Positions 1 through 7,594 of a DNA stretch of 50,324 bases are shown piece after piece. Each line of letters begins with the position of its first letter. The first letter of the stretch is position 1. The stretch is taken from the NCBI GenBank assembly GCA_001604325.1, contig LVBF01000037.1, positions 1 through 50,324 of the forward strand. Direction: 5' to 3'. The stretch comes from Spirochaetales bacterium Spiro_04. GTDB lineage: Bacteria; Spirochaetota; Spirochaetia; Sphaerochaetales; Sphaerochaetaceae. The notes below the pieces were generated by a model. That model saw only the letters and a list, made by a program, of their open reading frames with translations. It was not told the DNA's origin and ran no database searches. Position numbers and translations under genes: made by a program.

Positions 1-185
1 GGCCTGCCCTTCTCCCGAATCCGGATCATCTTGTAGTACTCGCTGAAGACATTCGCCATGTAGGCACCGCCCCGCAATGATGCGTAGATGATGTCGGGGA
101 CGAAGTGATCTTCCATGTACATCTTGTGGGCAAGCTTCAGCGTCGTGTCACGGATGGTGTCACAGCTGATGAATTCCTTCTGCAT
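1..185 (-). CDS. Phosphoribosyltransferase-like protein, C-terminus cut by window edge
   Basis: Only the first 61 codons are present. The protein begins MQKEFISCDTIRDTTLKLA and reaches PDIIYASLRGGAYMANVF at about residues 30-47, which resembles the start of the type I PRTase fold used by hypoxanthine, xanthine and related base-salvage enzymes. The PRPP-binding loop would lie beyond the edge, so the substrate cannot be named. The start is supported by GGAGAG eight bases upstream of the ATG. It lies 12 bp behind map on the same strand and is probably the distal gene of that operon. Confidence 0.6.
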   Translation of the reverse strand, partial: MQKEFISCDTIRDTTLKLAHKMYMEDHFVPDIIYASLRGGAYMANVFSEYYKMIRIREKGR

Positions 186-197
186 CGGGCTTCTCTC

Positions 198-950
198 CTA
201 TACGGTCAGGACCCTCAGGCCATCGTTTGTTATGGCTACAGTATCCTCAAAGTGGGAGGATGGCAACCCATCGCTTGTGACAACCGTCCAATTATCCTTG
301 AGAACCCGCACTTTGGCAGTCCCCAGGTTGATCATCGGCTCGATGGCGAGGACCATCCCCTCGCGGATGCGGGGGTTGGGCATATAGGGAGAGGCGTAGT
401 TCGGAATCTCCGGCTCCTCGTGGACGGCGAGACCGACCCCATGGCCGCAGTAGTCGCGCACCACGCCGTACTTGTGGGCGTTTGCATGTTTGTAGACCGC
501 CTTGCCGATGTCCTGGATACGGGCGCCCTTCTGAGCGGCCGCCTCGATGCCGAGGCGCAGGCACTCCTCGGTCACCGTGTTCAGTTGTTTTTTCTCTTCG
601 GTCGTTTCCCCGATGATGAAGGTACGCGCCATGTCGCTGAAGTGACCGTCCAGGTTGATGCCGAGGTCGATGTCCACCAGGTCGCCCACGTGGATGATGC
701 GCTTCTTGCTCGGGATGCCGTGGATGACCTCTTCGTTGATGGAGATGCATGCCGAGGCGGGAAAGCCGGCGTAGTTGAGGAAGGCGGGGACGCCGTTGTT
801 GGCTTTGATGAAGTCGTAGCAGAACTTGTCCACCTCCCAGGTGGACATCCCCGGCTCCATGAACGATTCGAGGCGTCGCATGAGACGGGCCGTCAGACGG
901 CACGCCTCCTCGATGCGCTTGATCTGCTCTTCTGTCTTGAGCGTGATCAT
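198..950 (-). CDS. map: Type I methionine aminopeptidase
   Basis: It removes the initiator methionine from nascent cytosolic proteins. At 250 aa it has the normal length of the short type I form, without an N-terminal zinc extension. All expected metal ligands and the catalytic histidine are visible and in register with the E. coli enzyme: H77, D95, D106, H170 (YCGHGVG), H177, E204 (IEPM) and E235. The start overlaps the nusB stop by 4 bp (ATGA), which suggests translational coupling. The gene belongs to the minus-strand run surA-like, nusB, map, phosphoribosyltransferase. Confidence 0.97.
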   Translation of the reverse strand: MITLKTEEQIKRIEEACRLTARLMRRLESFMEPGMSTWEVDKFCYDFIKANNGVPAFLNYAGFPASACISINEEVIHGIPSKKRIIHVGDLVDIDLGINLDGHFSDMARTFIIGETTEEKKQLNTVTEECLRLGIEAAAQKGARIQDIGKAVYKHANAHKYGVVRDYCGHGVGLAVHEEPEIPNYASPYMPNPRIREGMVLAIEPMINLGTAKVRVLKDNWTVVTSDGLPSSHFEDTVAITNDGLRVLTV

Positions 951-1387
951 CGCTGCTCCTTCTTGACGGGGAAGAGCTGCTTCTGCATCGAATCGAGGAT
1001 TCCGTTGATGAACTTGTAGTTCACCTCGGTGGAGAAGTCCTGGCTGAGCTTGACCGCCTCGTCGATGACGATATGGGGGTGGATGTCCTCGTGCATGAAG
1101 CAGAAGACACTGATGCGCAGGATGTTGCGGTCGACATAGTCGATCTTCTCCACCGGTCTATTGAGGGAGAAACGTGCGATGAGCGCATCGATCTCCTCAA
1201 GGTTCTCCAGCGTCCCCCGCACCAGGTACATCCCGTAGATCTTCACCTCGTCTTCAAATTGATTGAACTCCTCCTCGGTGGTGGCACTGAAGGTCGGTTC
1301 AACGAACCGCTCCTCCAACTGTCGGTTGAAGTCCATCGCATAGAGGGTCTGTAGGGCAAGTTCACGCCCTTTGTGTCTGCTCTTCAT
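947..1387 (-). CDS. nusB: Transcription antitermination factor NusB
   Basis: NusB binds boxA RNA together with S10 (NusE) to support antitermination during rRNA transcription. The 146-aa protein opens with the family signature RHKGRELALQTLYAMDF and has the expected internal EIDALIARFSLNRP and DRNILRISVF segments and a C-terminal FINGILD. The length is typical. A single base separates it from the upstream SurA-like gene, and it overlaps map by 4 bp, so the three genes are very probably cotranscribed. Confidence 0.95.
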   Translation of the reverse strand: MKSRHKGRELALQTLYAMDFNRQLEERFVEPTFSATTEEEFNQFEDEVKIYGMYLVRGTLENLEEIDALIARFSLNRPVEKIDYVDRNILRISVFCFMHEDIHPHIVIDEAVKLSQDFSTEVNYKFINGILDSMQKQLFPVKKEQR

Positions 1388-1388
1388 C

Positions 1389-2435
1389 TCACTTATACAA
1401 AATATTGACGGTGGCGCTCTTACGCAGGTCGGAGACCAGGTCGTTGATCGCCTTGATATACACTTCCTCTTGCTTGGCCTGTGAAAGCTGATCGGTGATG
1501 TAGGCGCGGATCGTCACCGTCGTCTCCGGGCTGATGACATCATCGAGGGCGAGGATCTTCGGCTCACTGTAGGTGAGGACCTTGAGGATATGATAGCCGG
1601 TGAGGCTGGTCACCACGGCGCTGGTCATCCCCACCTCGGTGGAGAAGGCCGCATCGAAGAACGCATCGCCGAGGCCGGCGAGCGCATCGGTGTTGTCCAT
1701 CGTCAGCCAGCCGATGTCACCGGCCTTGCTCTTGGATTGGGCATCCTCGCTGTACTCCACCACCGCCTTCTCAAAGCTCAACGCCCCACTCGAGATGCGC
1801 CTGGCGACATCATCGAGCTTCGCCTTGTTGGCGCGATTCGTTGTCTCGTTGTCGGTAAAGGGAATGTAGATGTGGCTGAGCTTGACCGTCTCAGGGCTGA
1901 CGAACTGCGTGCGATACTTGCGGTAGAAGCTGGTGATCTCGCTCTCGGGGATGGTGATGGCCTTATTGAGGTCGCTGGCCTTCATCAGGCGCACGTAGGA
2001 ATCGACGAGCAACTGCTCCCCGATCATGGTACGGTAGTCGGCCACCGAACCGAAGTTGTTGACGATGACCTGGGCAAACTGCTCGTCGGTGAGGCGTTGG
2101 CCATAGGATGCCTCGATGCTCGCCTTCTGGCTGGCGTAGGCGCTGTCGATCATGGCGTCGGTGATCTTCACACCGTCGCGGGCGGCACCCTGGCGGAAGA
2201 GCTCGTTGTTGATCAGGAGGTTGAGGACCTGAAGCGGATCGACGGTCGTGGGATCGCCTCCGGAGGCCTTGGCGCTCTCCTGGTACTGGCGCACCTCACT
2301 CTCCAACTCCGCCATCGAGATGGGGACGGTCTTGGTGAGTTTCACGGTAGCGGCCGGTGCACTGATGGTGGCGGCGGTGAGGAGACTGGTTGCCATGAGG
2401 ATGACCGACACTGTTGCGACGAAACCTTTTCTCAT
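1389..2435 (-). CDS. Exported SurA/PpiC-type peptidyl-prolyl isomerase
   Basis: This is a probable periplasmic chaperone/isomerase. Residues 1-29 form a Sec signal peptide (basic start MRKGF, hydrophobic core, AxA-like end). A SurA-type N-terminal helical region follows (NLLINNELFRQGA, about 71-83). A parvulin rotamase domain spans about residues 183-287, with KLSHIYIPF, GDIGWL and GYHILKV as its hallmark strands. At 348 aa it is shorter than E. coli SurA and has one rotamase domain instead of two. It may help fold outer-membrane proteins such as the LptD-like protein encoded further along. The start overlaps the flavodoxin-like gene by 4 bp. Confidence 0.85.
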   Translation of the reverse strand: MRKGFVATVSVILMATSLLTAATISAPAATVKLTKTVPISMAELESEVRQYQESAKASGGDPTTVDPLQVLNLLINNELFRQGAARDGVKITDAMIDSAYASQKASIEASYGQRLTDEQFAQVIVNNFGSVADYRTMIGEQLLVDSYVRLMKASDLNKAITIPESEITSFYRKYRTQFVSPETVKLSHIYIPFTDNETTNRANKAKLDDVARRISSGALSFEKAVVEYSEDAQSKSKAGDIGWLTMDNTDALAGLGDAFFDAAFSTEVGMTSAVVTSLTGYHILKVLTYSEPKILALDDVISPETTVTIRAYITDQLSQAKQEEVYIKAINDLVSDLRKSATVNILYK

Positions 2436-2857
2436 CGTTTCTCTCCTATTTGCAGATGTTTGCCCACCGCGCGGGCGGCCTCTGCGCTCTTGATCAATTC
2501 ACTTTTCTTGAGGAACATCCCCTCGCCTTCCATCACGCGCATCAACGTCTGCAACGTCTTCATCGACCGGATGCCGCCCTTCGTGATCCACGCCATGCAG
2601 CGTTTCCCACTGAGCGACCCCGCGGTCTTGAGAAAGACAGAGAGGGAGGAGGGAATCTTGCCGCCGAAGGTCGTGGTCGCTTCACTGCCGATGACGATGT
2701 AATCGTAGTAGGAGACGACCTTGCCGGCTTCGAGGGAGGCGTCGAGCACTTCCACGGTATGCCCCTGTGATCCGATCCCCTCGGCGAGGCCACGGGCGAT
2801 CGCCTTCATACGGTCGCTTGCCTTGGCCTTTGGTGCATACAATACGAGTACTCTCAT
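2432..2857 (-). CDS. Flavodoxin-like domain protein
   Basis: A 141-aa protein of probable flavodoxin-like fold. The N-terminal strand MRVLVLYAPKAKASDRMKA is followed by a phosphate-loop-like segment, then a second strand VVSYYDYIVIGSEATTTFGGK that corresponds to the flavin-contacting loop. The canonical TxTGNT loop is not clear, so FMN binding is uncertain. I chose the ATG at 2857 and not the in-frame start 18 bp upstream because GGGGGAG lies seven bases before it. It overlaps the SurA-like gene by 4 bp and follows secG after a hairpin. Confidence 0.6.
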   Translation of the reverse strand: MRVLVLYAPKAKASDRMKAIARGLAEGIGSQGHTVEVLDASLEAGKVVSYYDYIVIGSEATTTFGGKIPSSLSVFLKTAGSLSGKRCMAWITKGGIRSMKTLQTLMRVMEGEGMFLKKSELIKSAEAARAVGKHLQIGEKR

Positions 2858-2875
2858 CACACTCCCCCTAAACAA

Positions 2876-2901
2876 CTACCGACCGCAACAGCGGCCGGTA
2901 G
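2876..2901 (-). terminator. Hairpin between secG and the flavodoxin-like gene
   Basis: An 11-bp inverted repeat (arms 2876-2886 and 2891-2901, loop of 4, one G-U pair on the minus strand) follows the secG stop in the direction of transcription. It is followed by GTTGTTT, which is only weakly U-rich. It could be an imperfect intrinsic terminator, or an attenuator that reduces read-through from the glycolytic operon. Confidence 0.45.
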
Positions 2902-2928
2902 ACGATACGATACGATAGCTACCGCCCC

Positions 2929-3252
2929 CTAGTTCGAAGGGGTGGGCTCTGTGGTCCACCAGTCGGTGGTCTCTTTCACCTGTTCCGTGGTGACGGAGTC
3001 GAGGAGCGTATCCTTTGATGGTGATTTATTGACAAAGGCGACGGCGAGGGCCAGCACCAAAAAGAGGATCGCCAACACCCCGGTGGCCTTGGTGACCACA
3101 CCGCTCGTGTATGATCCGAAAGCAGTGTCGCTGCTTCCTCCGAAGATGCCGCCGAGGCCTTCGCTCTTCTCATCTTGGATGGCGACGAGGAAGATCAGCA
3201 AGAGGCTCACGATGACAAACAATACCAACAAAACTACGCTCAAAACACCCAT
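2929..3252 (-). CDS. secG: Preprotein translocase subunit SecG
   Basis: This is the small integral-membrane subunit of the SecYEG translocon. The 107-aa protein has two hydrophobic segments (about residues 3-24 and 57-77) flanking the typical cytoplasmic loop with QDEKSEGLGG and FGSYTSG. The C-terminal tail is polar and acidic. GGAG lies eight bases before the ATG. The position directly behind tpiA, pgk and gap matches, from memory, the Borrelia arrangement. Confidence 0.9.
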   Translation of the reverse strand: MGVLSVVLLVLFVIVSLLLIFLVAIQDEKSEGLGGIFGGSSDTAFGSYTSGVVTKATGVLAILFLVLALAVAFVNKSPSKDTLLDSVTTEQVKETTDWWTTEPTPSN

Positions 3253-3267
3253 TTTTCTACTCCGATC

Positions 3268-4020
3268 CTACGCACCGAAGTTCACAATCGGAAGGAACTG
3301 CTCCACCGAGAGGGAAGCGCCACCTACCAGTGCACCGTCGATATGTTCTTTGCTCATTAAGGCCTTCGCATTGTTGGCCTTCACTGAACCACCATACTGT
3401 ATAATAAGCTCTTCTGCAACACCTTGGCTGTAGAGTTTTGCGACCAGGCCCCTGATGAATGCATGGGCGCTGTCGGCATCCTCGCCGGTGGCGGTCCGGC
3501 CGGTCCCGATGGCCCAGACCGGCTCGTAGGCAAGCGTGATCTGCCTCATCCCCTCGGCCTTGACCCCCTTGAGGCCTTCGGTGACCTGCCGGGTCAAGAC
3601 CTCCTCCAGCTGTCCGCCCTCACGTTCTGCGAGCGTCTCGCCGATGCAGAGGACCACGTCCATCCCTTCCTCCACGGCCAGGAGGACCTTGCGGTTGATG
3701 AACGCATCGCTCTCAGCGTAGAGGGAGCGCCGCTCACTGTGGCCGAGGATGACGGTGTGGACCCCCAGGTCCTTCAGCATCAGGACGCTGACCTCCCCGG
3801 TGTGGGCCCCACTCCTCACGTCGCTCATGTTCTGCGCGCCGACGATGATGTTCGAATCCTTGAGGACGGACATCACCGCCGGAATGGTGACGAACGGCGG
3901 GGCGACCATGACCTTGGTTTTGCTGTCCTTCAACGCATCTTTCAGCTGTAGGGCGAATGCTGCCCCTTCGCTGGGCGTCATGTTCATCTTCCAGTTTCCT
4001 GCTATGAATGGTCTTCTCAT
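3268..4020 (-). CDS. tpiA: Triosephosphate isomerase
   Basis: It interconverts dihydroxyacetone phosphate and glyceraldehyde 3-phosphate in glycolysis. The 250-aa TIM barrel shows all catalytic residues: K11 in GNWKMN, H94 in GHSERR, and E166 in AYEPVWAIGTG, followed by loop 6 and the phosphate-binding YGGSV near the C-terminus. GGAGAAG precedes the ATG at 4020. One base separates it from pgk, so it is translated from the same operon message. Confidence 0.98.
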   Translation of the reverse strand: MRRPFIAGNWKMNMTPSEGAAFALQLKDALKDSKTKVMVAPPFVTIPAVMSVLKDSNIIVGAQNMSDVRSGAHTGEVSVLMLKDLGVHTVILGHSERRSLYAESDAFINRKVLLAVEEGMDVVLCIGETLAEREGGQLEEVLTRQVTEGLKGVKAEGMRQITLAYEPVWAIGTGRTATGEDADSAHAFIRGLVAKLYSQGVAEELIIQYGGSVKANNAKALMSKEHIDGALVGGASLSVEQFLPIVNFGA

Positions 4021-4021
4021 C

Positions 4022-5200
4022 TTACTTCTCCAATGCCTTGATGCCGGGCAGGGTCTTGCCCTCGAGGAACTCCAGCGACGCTCCGCCCCCGGTGCTCACG
4101 TGACTGATCTTGTCCGCGAGGTGGAACTTGTTGATGGCGGCAACCGAATCCCCTCCCCCGACGACGGTGACGGCGCTGCTTGCTGCAAGGGCCTTCGCGA
4201 CTTCGTGGGTGCCCTCAGCGAAGGCAGCGAACTCAAAGACGCCCATCGGGCCGTTCCATACGACGCTCTTGGCCCTCTTCAGCTCCGCGACGATGAGGGC
4301 GATGGTCTTCACTCCGATGTCCATGCCGATGAGGCCATCGGGGATATCGGCGCTGTCGACCAACACCGGCTCGGTATCTTCCTTGAATGCTGCGCCACAG
4401 AGGTGGTCGACGGGAAGGATGACCTTCACCCCACGCTCCTCAGCCTTCGCGAGGAAGGATGCGGCCGTCTGCCGATACTCCTGCTCCACGAGGCTGTCGC
4501 CGATGGAGTGCCCCTGTTCAAGGAGGAAGGTATAGGCCATGCCGCCGCCGATGACCACCGTCTGGCAGGTCTTGGCGAGGCTCTCGAGCACGCCGATCTT
4601 GCTGCTGACCTTCGAGCCGCCGATGATGGCGACGAACGGCTGGGTCGGGTTGTCGAGCAGGGGACCCATGAACTTGACCTCTTTCTCGATGAGGAAGCCC
4701 GCATAGGAGGGCAGATAATGGGCCACTCCCTCGGTGGAGGCGTGGGCCCGGTGGGCGGTGCCGAAGGCGTCGTTGACGTAGACATCACCGTAGGAAGCGA
4801 GCGTTTTGGCGAAGGCGGGGTCATTGGCCTCCTCCTCGGCGTAGAAGCGCACGTTCTCCAAGAGCAGCACCTCACCCGCCTTGAGCGCCTTGACCTCCTT
4901 CTCCACCGCCTCTCCGATGACATCGCTGGCCAGGGTGACCGGCTTGCCCAAGAGAGCGGAGAAACGCTCTCTGATCGGAGCCATGGAGAAGTCGGGGTTC
5001 TTCTTCCCCTTCGGGCGGCCGAAGTGGCTCATCACCACCACACTGGCGCCTTGATCGAGCAGATACTTGATGGTCGGCAGCGCCGCCTTGATGCGGGTAT
5101 CGTCAGTGACCACCCCATCTTTGACCGGTACGTTGAAGTCGACGCGCACCAGCGCCCGCTTTCCCGCAAAATTTCCATCCAAAATCGTATTCAGGTCCAT
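4022..5200 (-). CDS. pgk: Phosphoglycerate kinase
   Basis: It makes ATP from 1,3-bisphosphoglycerate. The 392-aa protein has the N-domain signature [16 protein letters not shown], the substrate-binding SHFGRPKG, and the C-domain nucleotide motifs KVSSKIGVL and [12 protein letters not shown] chose the internal ATG at 5200 and not one 12 bp upstream because GAGGTGG lies just before it and the protein then starts at the usual family position (MDLNTILDG). It follows gap after a perfect hairpin. Confidence 0.97.
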   Translation of the reverse strand: MDLNTILDGNFAGKRALVRVDFNVPVKDGVVTDDTRIKAALPTIKYLLDQGASVVVMSHFGRPKGKKNPDFSMAPIRERFSALLGKPVTLASDVIGEAVEKEVKALKAGEVLLLENVRFYAEEEANDPAFAKTLASYGDVYVNDAFGTAHRAHASTEGVAHYLPSYAGFLIEKEVKFMGPLLDNPTQPFVAIIGGSKVSSKIGVLESLAKTCQTVVIGGGMAYTFLLEQGHSIGDSLVEQEYRQTAASFLAKAEERGVKVILPVDHLCGAAFKEDTEPVLVDSADIPDGLIGMDIGVKTIALIVAELKRAKSVVWNGPMGVFEFAAFAEGTHEVAKALAASSAVTVVGGGDSVAAINKFHLADKISHVSTGGGASLEFLEGKTLPGIKALEK

Positions 5201-5230
5201 ATTCCACCTCATCTTGGTGTCGAGCTGAAA

Positions 5231-5256
5231 ATCAGGCCTGTGTTACCAGGCCTGAT
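5231..5256 (-). terminator. Perfect hairpin in the gap-pgk spacer
   Basis: A perfect 10-bp inverted repeat, ATCAGGCCTG then a 6-nt loop then CAGGCCTGAT, lies in the 76-bp spacer between gap and pgk. On the minus strand it is followed by TTTTC. It resembles a weak intrinsic terminator. It may instead be a 3'-end stabiliser that keeps gap transcripts more abundant than pgk-tpiA transcripts. I see no separate pgk promoter downstream. Confidence 0.6.
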
Positions 5257-5276
5257 CCTTCGATTCCATTCGTTTA

Positions 5277-6278
5277 TTAGGCCAGCTTCTTGGCAAGGTC
5301 GACAACCCGGGTCGAATAGCCCATCTCGTTGTCATACCAGCTGATGACCTTGACCATCCGCTCGCCCATCTTCATCGTCAGGGCCGAGTCGAAGATCGAG
5401 GAGTGGTGGTTGCCGATGATGTCGTGGCTGACGATCGGGTCCTCGGTATACTCCAAGATGCCCTTCATCGATCCTTCGGCCGCCTTCTTCATCGCAGCGT
5501 TGACCTCCTCGACCGTGGCATCCTTGTCCAGGAGCACGACCAAGTCGACCACGGAGCCGGCGGGCACCGGAACGCGCATCGCCATGCCGTTGAGCTTGCC
5601 CTTGAGGGCGGGGATGACCTCACTGACGGCCCGTGCGGCGCCCGTGGTGGTCGGGATGATCGAGACGGCGCCAGAGCGTGCGCGGCGCAGGTCCTTGTGC
5701 GGCTGGTCGAGCATCACCTGGTCGTTGGTGTACGCATGGATCGTGGTCATGAGGCCACGCTCGATGCCGAAGTTGTCCTCTAGGACCTTGGCGATCGGGG
5801 CGAGACAGTTGGTGGTGCAACTGGCATTGGAGAACGCCTCGAGGGAGAGGTCGATCTCATTGTCATTGACGCCGAGGACGACGGTCTGGTCGATCTTGTC
5901 CTTCGCGGGAACGGTGAGGATCACCTTCTTGGCACCGGCCTTGATGTGGTCCTTGTAGCCACCCTTGGGGCTCTCTGCCAGCGTAAAGACACCGGTGGAC
6001 TCGATGGCGATGTCGACGGCGAGCTTCTTCCACGGAAGGTCGGCGGGGTTGCGCAGTGCAAAGATCGGAATCTTCACACCGTCGACGATGATGGCATCGT
6101 CGGTGGCTTGAACGCTCTTTGAATAAACTCCGTAGGTGGAGTCGTATTTCAGCAGGTGGGCGAGGGTCTTCGGATCGGTGAGGTCGTTGATACCGACGAT
6201 TTCGATGGACTTGTCTTCAAAGGCTACCTTGAATACATTACGGCCGATTCTTCCGAACCCATTGATTGCAATTTTCAT
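5277..6278 (-). CDS. gap: Glyceraldehyde-3-phosphate dehydrogenase, type I
   Basis: It is NAD-dependent and phosphorylating, forming 1,3-bisphosphoglycerate. The 333-aa protein begins with the Rossmann motif INGFGRIGR and contains the active-site SNASCTTNCLAP with nucleophile C154 and base H181 (HAYT). The start at 6278 is chosen over an upstream in-frame codon because GGAGG lies eight bases before it and the protein then begins MKIAINGFG as usual. A strong promoter lies upstream. It is the first gene of gap-pgk-tpiA-secG. Confidence 0.98.
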   Translation of the reverse strand: MKIAINGFGRIGRNVFKVAFEDKSIEIVGINDLTDPKTLAHLLKYDSTYGVYSKSVQATDDAIIVDGVKIPIFALRNPADLPWKKLAVDIAIESTGVFTLAESPKGGYKDHIKAGAKKVILTVPAKDKIDQTVVLGVNDNEIDLSLEAFSNASCTTNCLAPIAKVLEDNFGIERGLMTTIHAYTNDQVMLDQPHKDLRRARSGAVSIIPTTTGAARAVSEVIPALKGKLNGMAMRVPVPAGSVVDLVVLLDKDATVEEVNAAMKKAAEGSMKGILEYTEDPIVSHDIIGNHHSSIFDSALTMKMGERMVKVISWYDNEMGYSTRVVDLAKKLA

Positions 6279-6318
6279 GTTCTGTTTTCCTCCAGGAAAC
6301 TCGTTGTATATCGATAAT

Positions 6319-6348
6319 AATATACTGTCTTCTTTTACCAAGGGTCAA
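6319..6348 (-). promoter_or_regulatory. Sigma-70-type promoter of gap
   Basis: On the minus strand TTGACC (6343-6348) and TATATT (6319-6324) are separated by 18 bp. The region is markedly A+T-rich compared with its surroundings. Predicted transcription start is near 6312, giving a leader of about 34 nt that contains the GGAGG of gap. Confidence 0.7.
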
Positions 6349-6357
6349 CGGACAACC

Positions 6358-7128
6358 CTAATTCTTCACCGTTAATTTAACACGATTGATCTTGTGACCG
6401 TCAATCTCCATGACGGTGAAAATCGCCTGTTCATCCTCAATCGACTCATCATTTTGCGGGATCTTGCCGAAGAGCTCGAAGACATACCCCCCGATGGTCT
6501 CGAATTCCTCGTCGCTGAGGCGGAGACGGCAGGCCTCGTTCACCTCTTCGATCGACGCGCGGGCATCGACGATGTAGCTCTTCTCATCGAGCGCTTGGAT
6601 CGTCTCCTCCTCATCCTCGTCGAACTCGTCCTGGATATCACCGACGATCACCTCGAGGATGTCCTCCATGGAGACGATCCCGCTCACCCCACCGTACTCG
6701 TCGATGGCGATGGCGATGTGGACCTTGCGCAGCTTGAACTCACGCAACAGGTCGTCGAGGTGTTTGCTCTCGGGGATGAAGTACGGCTTGCGCATCAGAG
6801 CGGGGAGGTCGAACTCCTCCTGGATGTCCCGGCGCAGGATATCCTTGACGTAGAGGATGCCGACGATGTTGTCGATGGTCTGCTCGTAGACCGGATAGCG
6901 CGAGTACCCCTCTTCGGCGATGATCAGATAGAGCTCATCAAGGGTGATGTCACGGCTGATGAACGCGACATCGACGCGCGGCACCATGATCTCCTTGACG
7001 GTCTTGTCGCGCAGTTCGCCGATCCCCTCGATCATCGTCTGGCGTTCCACAAGTTCTACACGTGAGGGATCGGATGGCACATGTTTTCTGCTCATGCGTT
7101 TGAACAGATCCTTAAGCGAACGGCTCAA
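6358..7128 (-). CDS. CorC/HlyC (TlyC)-family CBS-domain protein
   Basis: A cytosolic 256-aa protein with the segment VKEIMVPRVDVAFI at about residues 44-57, a pair of CBS motifs (about 60-165, with YSRYPVYE and DEYGGVSGIVSMEDILE) and a C-terminal CorC_HlyC domain (about 180-255). No DUF21 membrane domain is present, so this is the soluble type called TlyC or hemolysin C in spirochaetes. The hemolysin label is historical, and a role in divalent-cation transport is the more general view of the family. It overlaps ybeY by 4 bp. Confidence 0.85.
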   Translation of the reverse strand: MSRSLKDLFKRMSRKHVPSDPSRVELVERQTMIEGIGELRDKTVKEIMVPRVDVAFISRDITLDELYLIIAEEGYSRYPVYEQTIDNIVGILYVKDILRRDIQEEFDLPALMRKPYFIPESKHLDDLLREFKLRKVHIAIAIDEYGGVSGIVSMEDILEVIVGDIQDEFDEDEEETIQALDEKSYIVDARASIEEVNEACRLRLSDEEFETIGGYVFELFGKIPQNDESIEDEQAIFTVMEIDGHKINRVKLTVKN

Positions 7129-7589
7129 TGCTCACTCCCCCTCAGCTGCGCCAACAGCGCCTCCTGCCGCACGAGCATCGGCTCGTCCGCCTCGTTGGTC
7201 TCATGGTCGGCTCCCAGGAGGTGCAGAATGCCATGGATCAGGAGGCGCAGCAGTTCTTCTTCTGTTTCCACACTAAAGGATTGTGCATTTCTTTTCAAGG
7301 CATCAAGAGAAATCGCCAGGTCTCCGAGGTACGGCACCGCCCCCTCGTCGGGGAGGAAGGGAAGGTCGTCCTCCTCGTTGGCAAACGAGAGGATGTCGGT
7401 GCTCTCGTCGATGCCGCGCCAGTGGCGGTTGAGCTCCTGCATCGACTGGTCGCCGATGAAGCTGATCCCGACCTCCCAATTCGGCTCTTCGAGCCGGGCC
7501 AAGATCGCCTCGACCTGTGCACTCACCCACGCTCGGGGAGCATCCCCCTCGTGATCCTCATCCTCATAGCTGATCTCCACGATCGTCAT
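7125..7589 (-). CDS. ybeY: Endoribonuclease YbeY
   Basis: A zinc-dependent RNase for 16S rRNA 3'-end maturation and ribosome quality control. The 154-aa protein carries the signature HGILHLLGADH with H119, H123 and H129 as metal ligands. I chose the ATG at 7589 because GAGGAG, which is also the end of pgpH, lies eight bases upstream. A GTG nine bases earlier has no such site. It sits within the conserved phoH-pgpH-ybeY-corC run. Confidence 0.95.
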   Translation of the reverse strand: MTIVEISYEDEDHEGDAPRAWVSAQVEAILARLEEPNWEVGISFIGDQSMQELNRHWRGIDESTDILSFANEEDDLPFLPDEGAVPYLGDLAISLDALKRNAQSFSVETEEELLRLLIHGILHLLGADHETNEADEPMLVRQEALLAQLRGSEH

Positions 7590-7594
7590 GGCGT

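Noticed and set aside
2901-2917. Short GATAC tandem repeats near secG
   Set aside because: Three imperfect units of five bases; too short to support a repeat or site call.
3749-5344. A 531-codon plus-strand frame opposite tpiA and pgk
   Set aside because: It mirrors two unmistakable glycolytic genes, has no protein motif and is a codon-bias shadow typical of GC-rich DNA.
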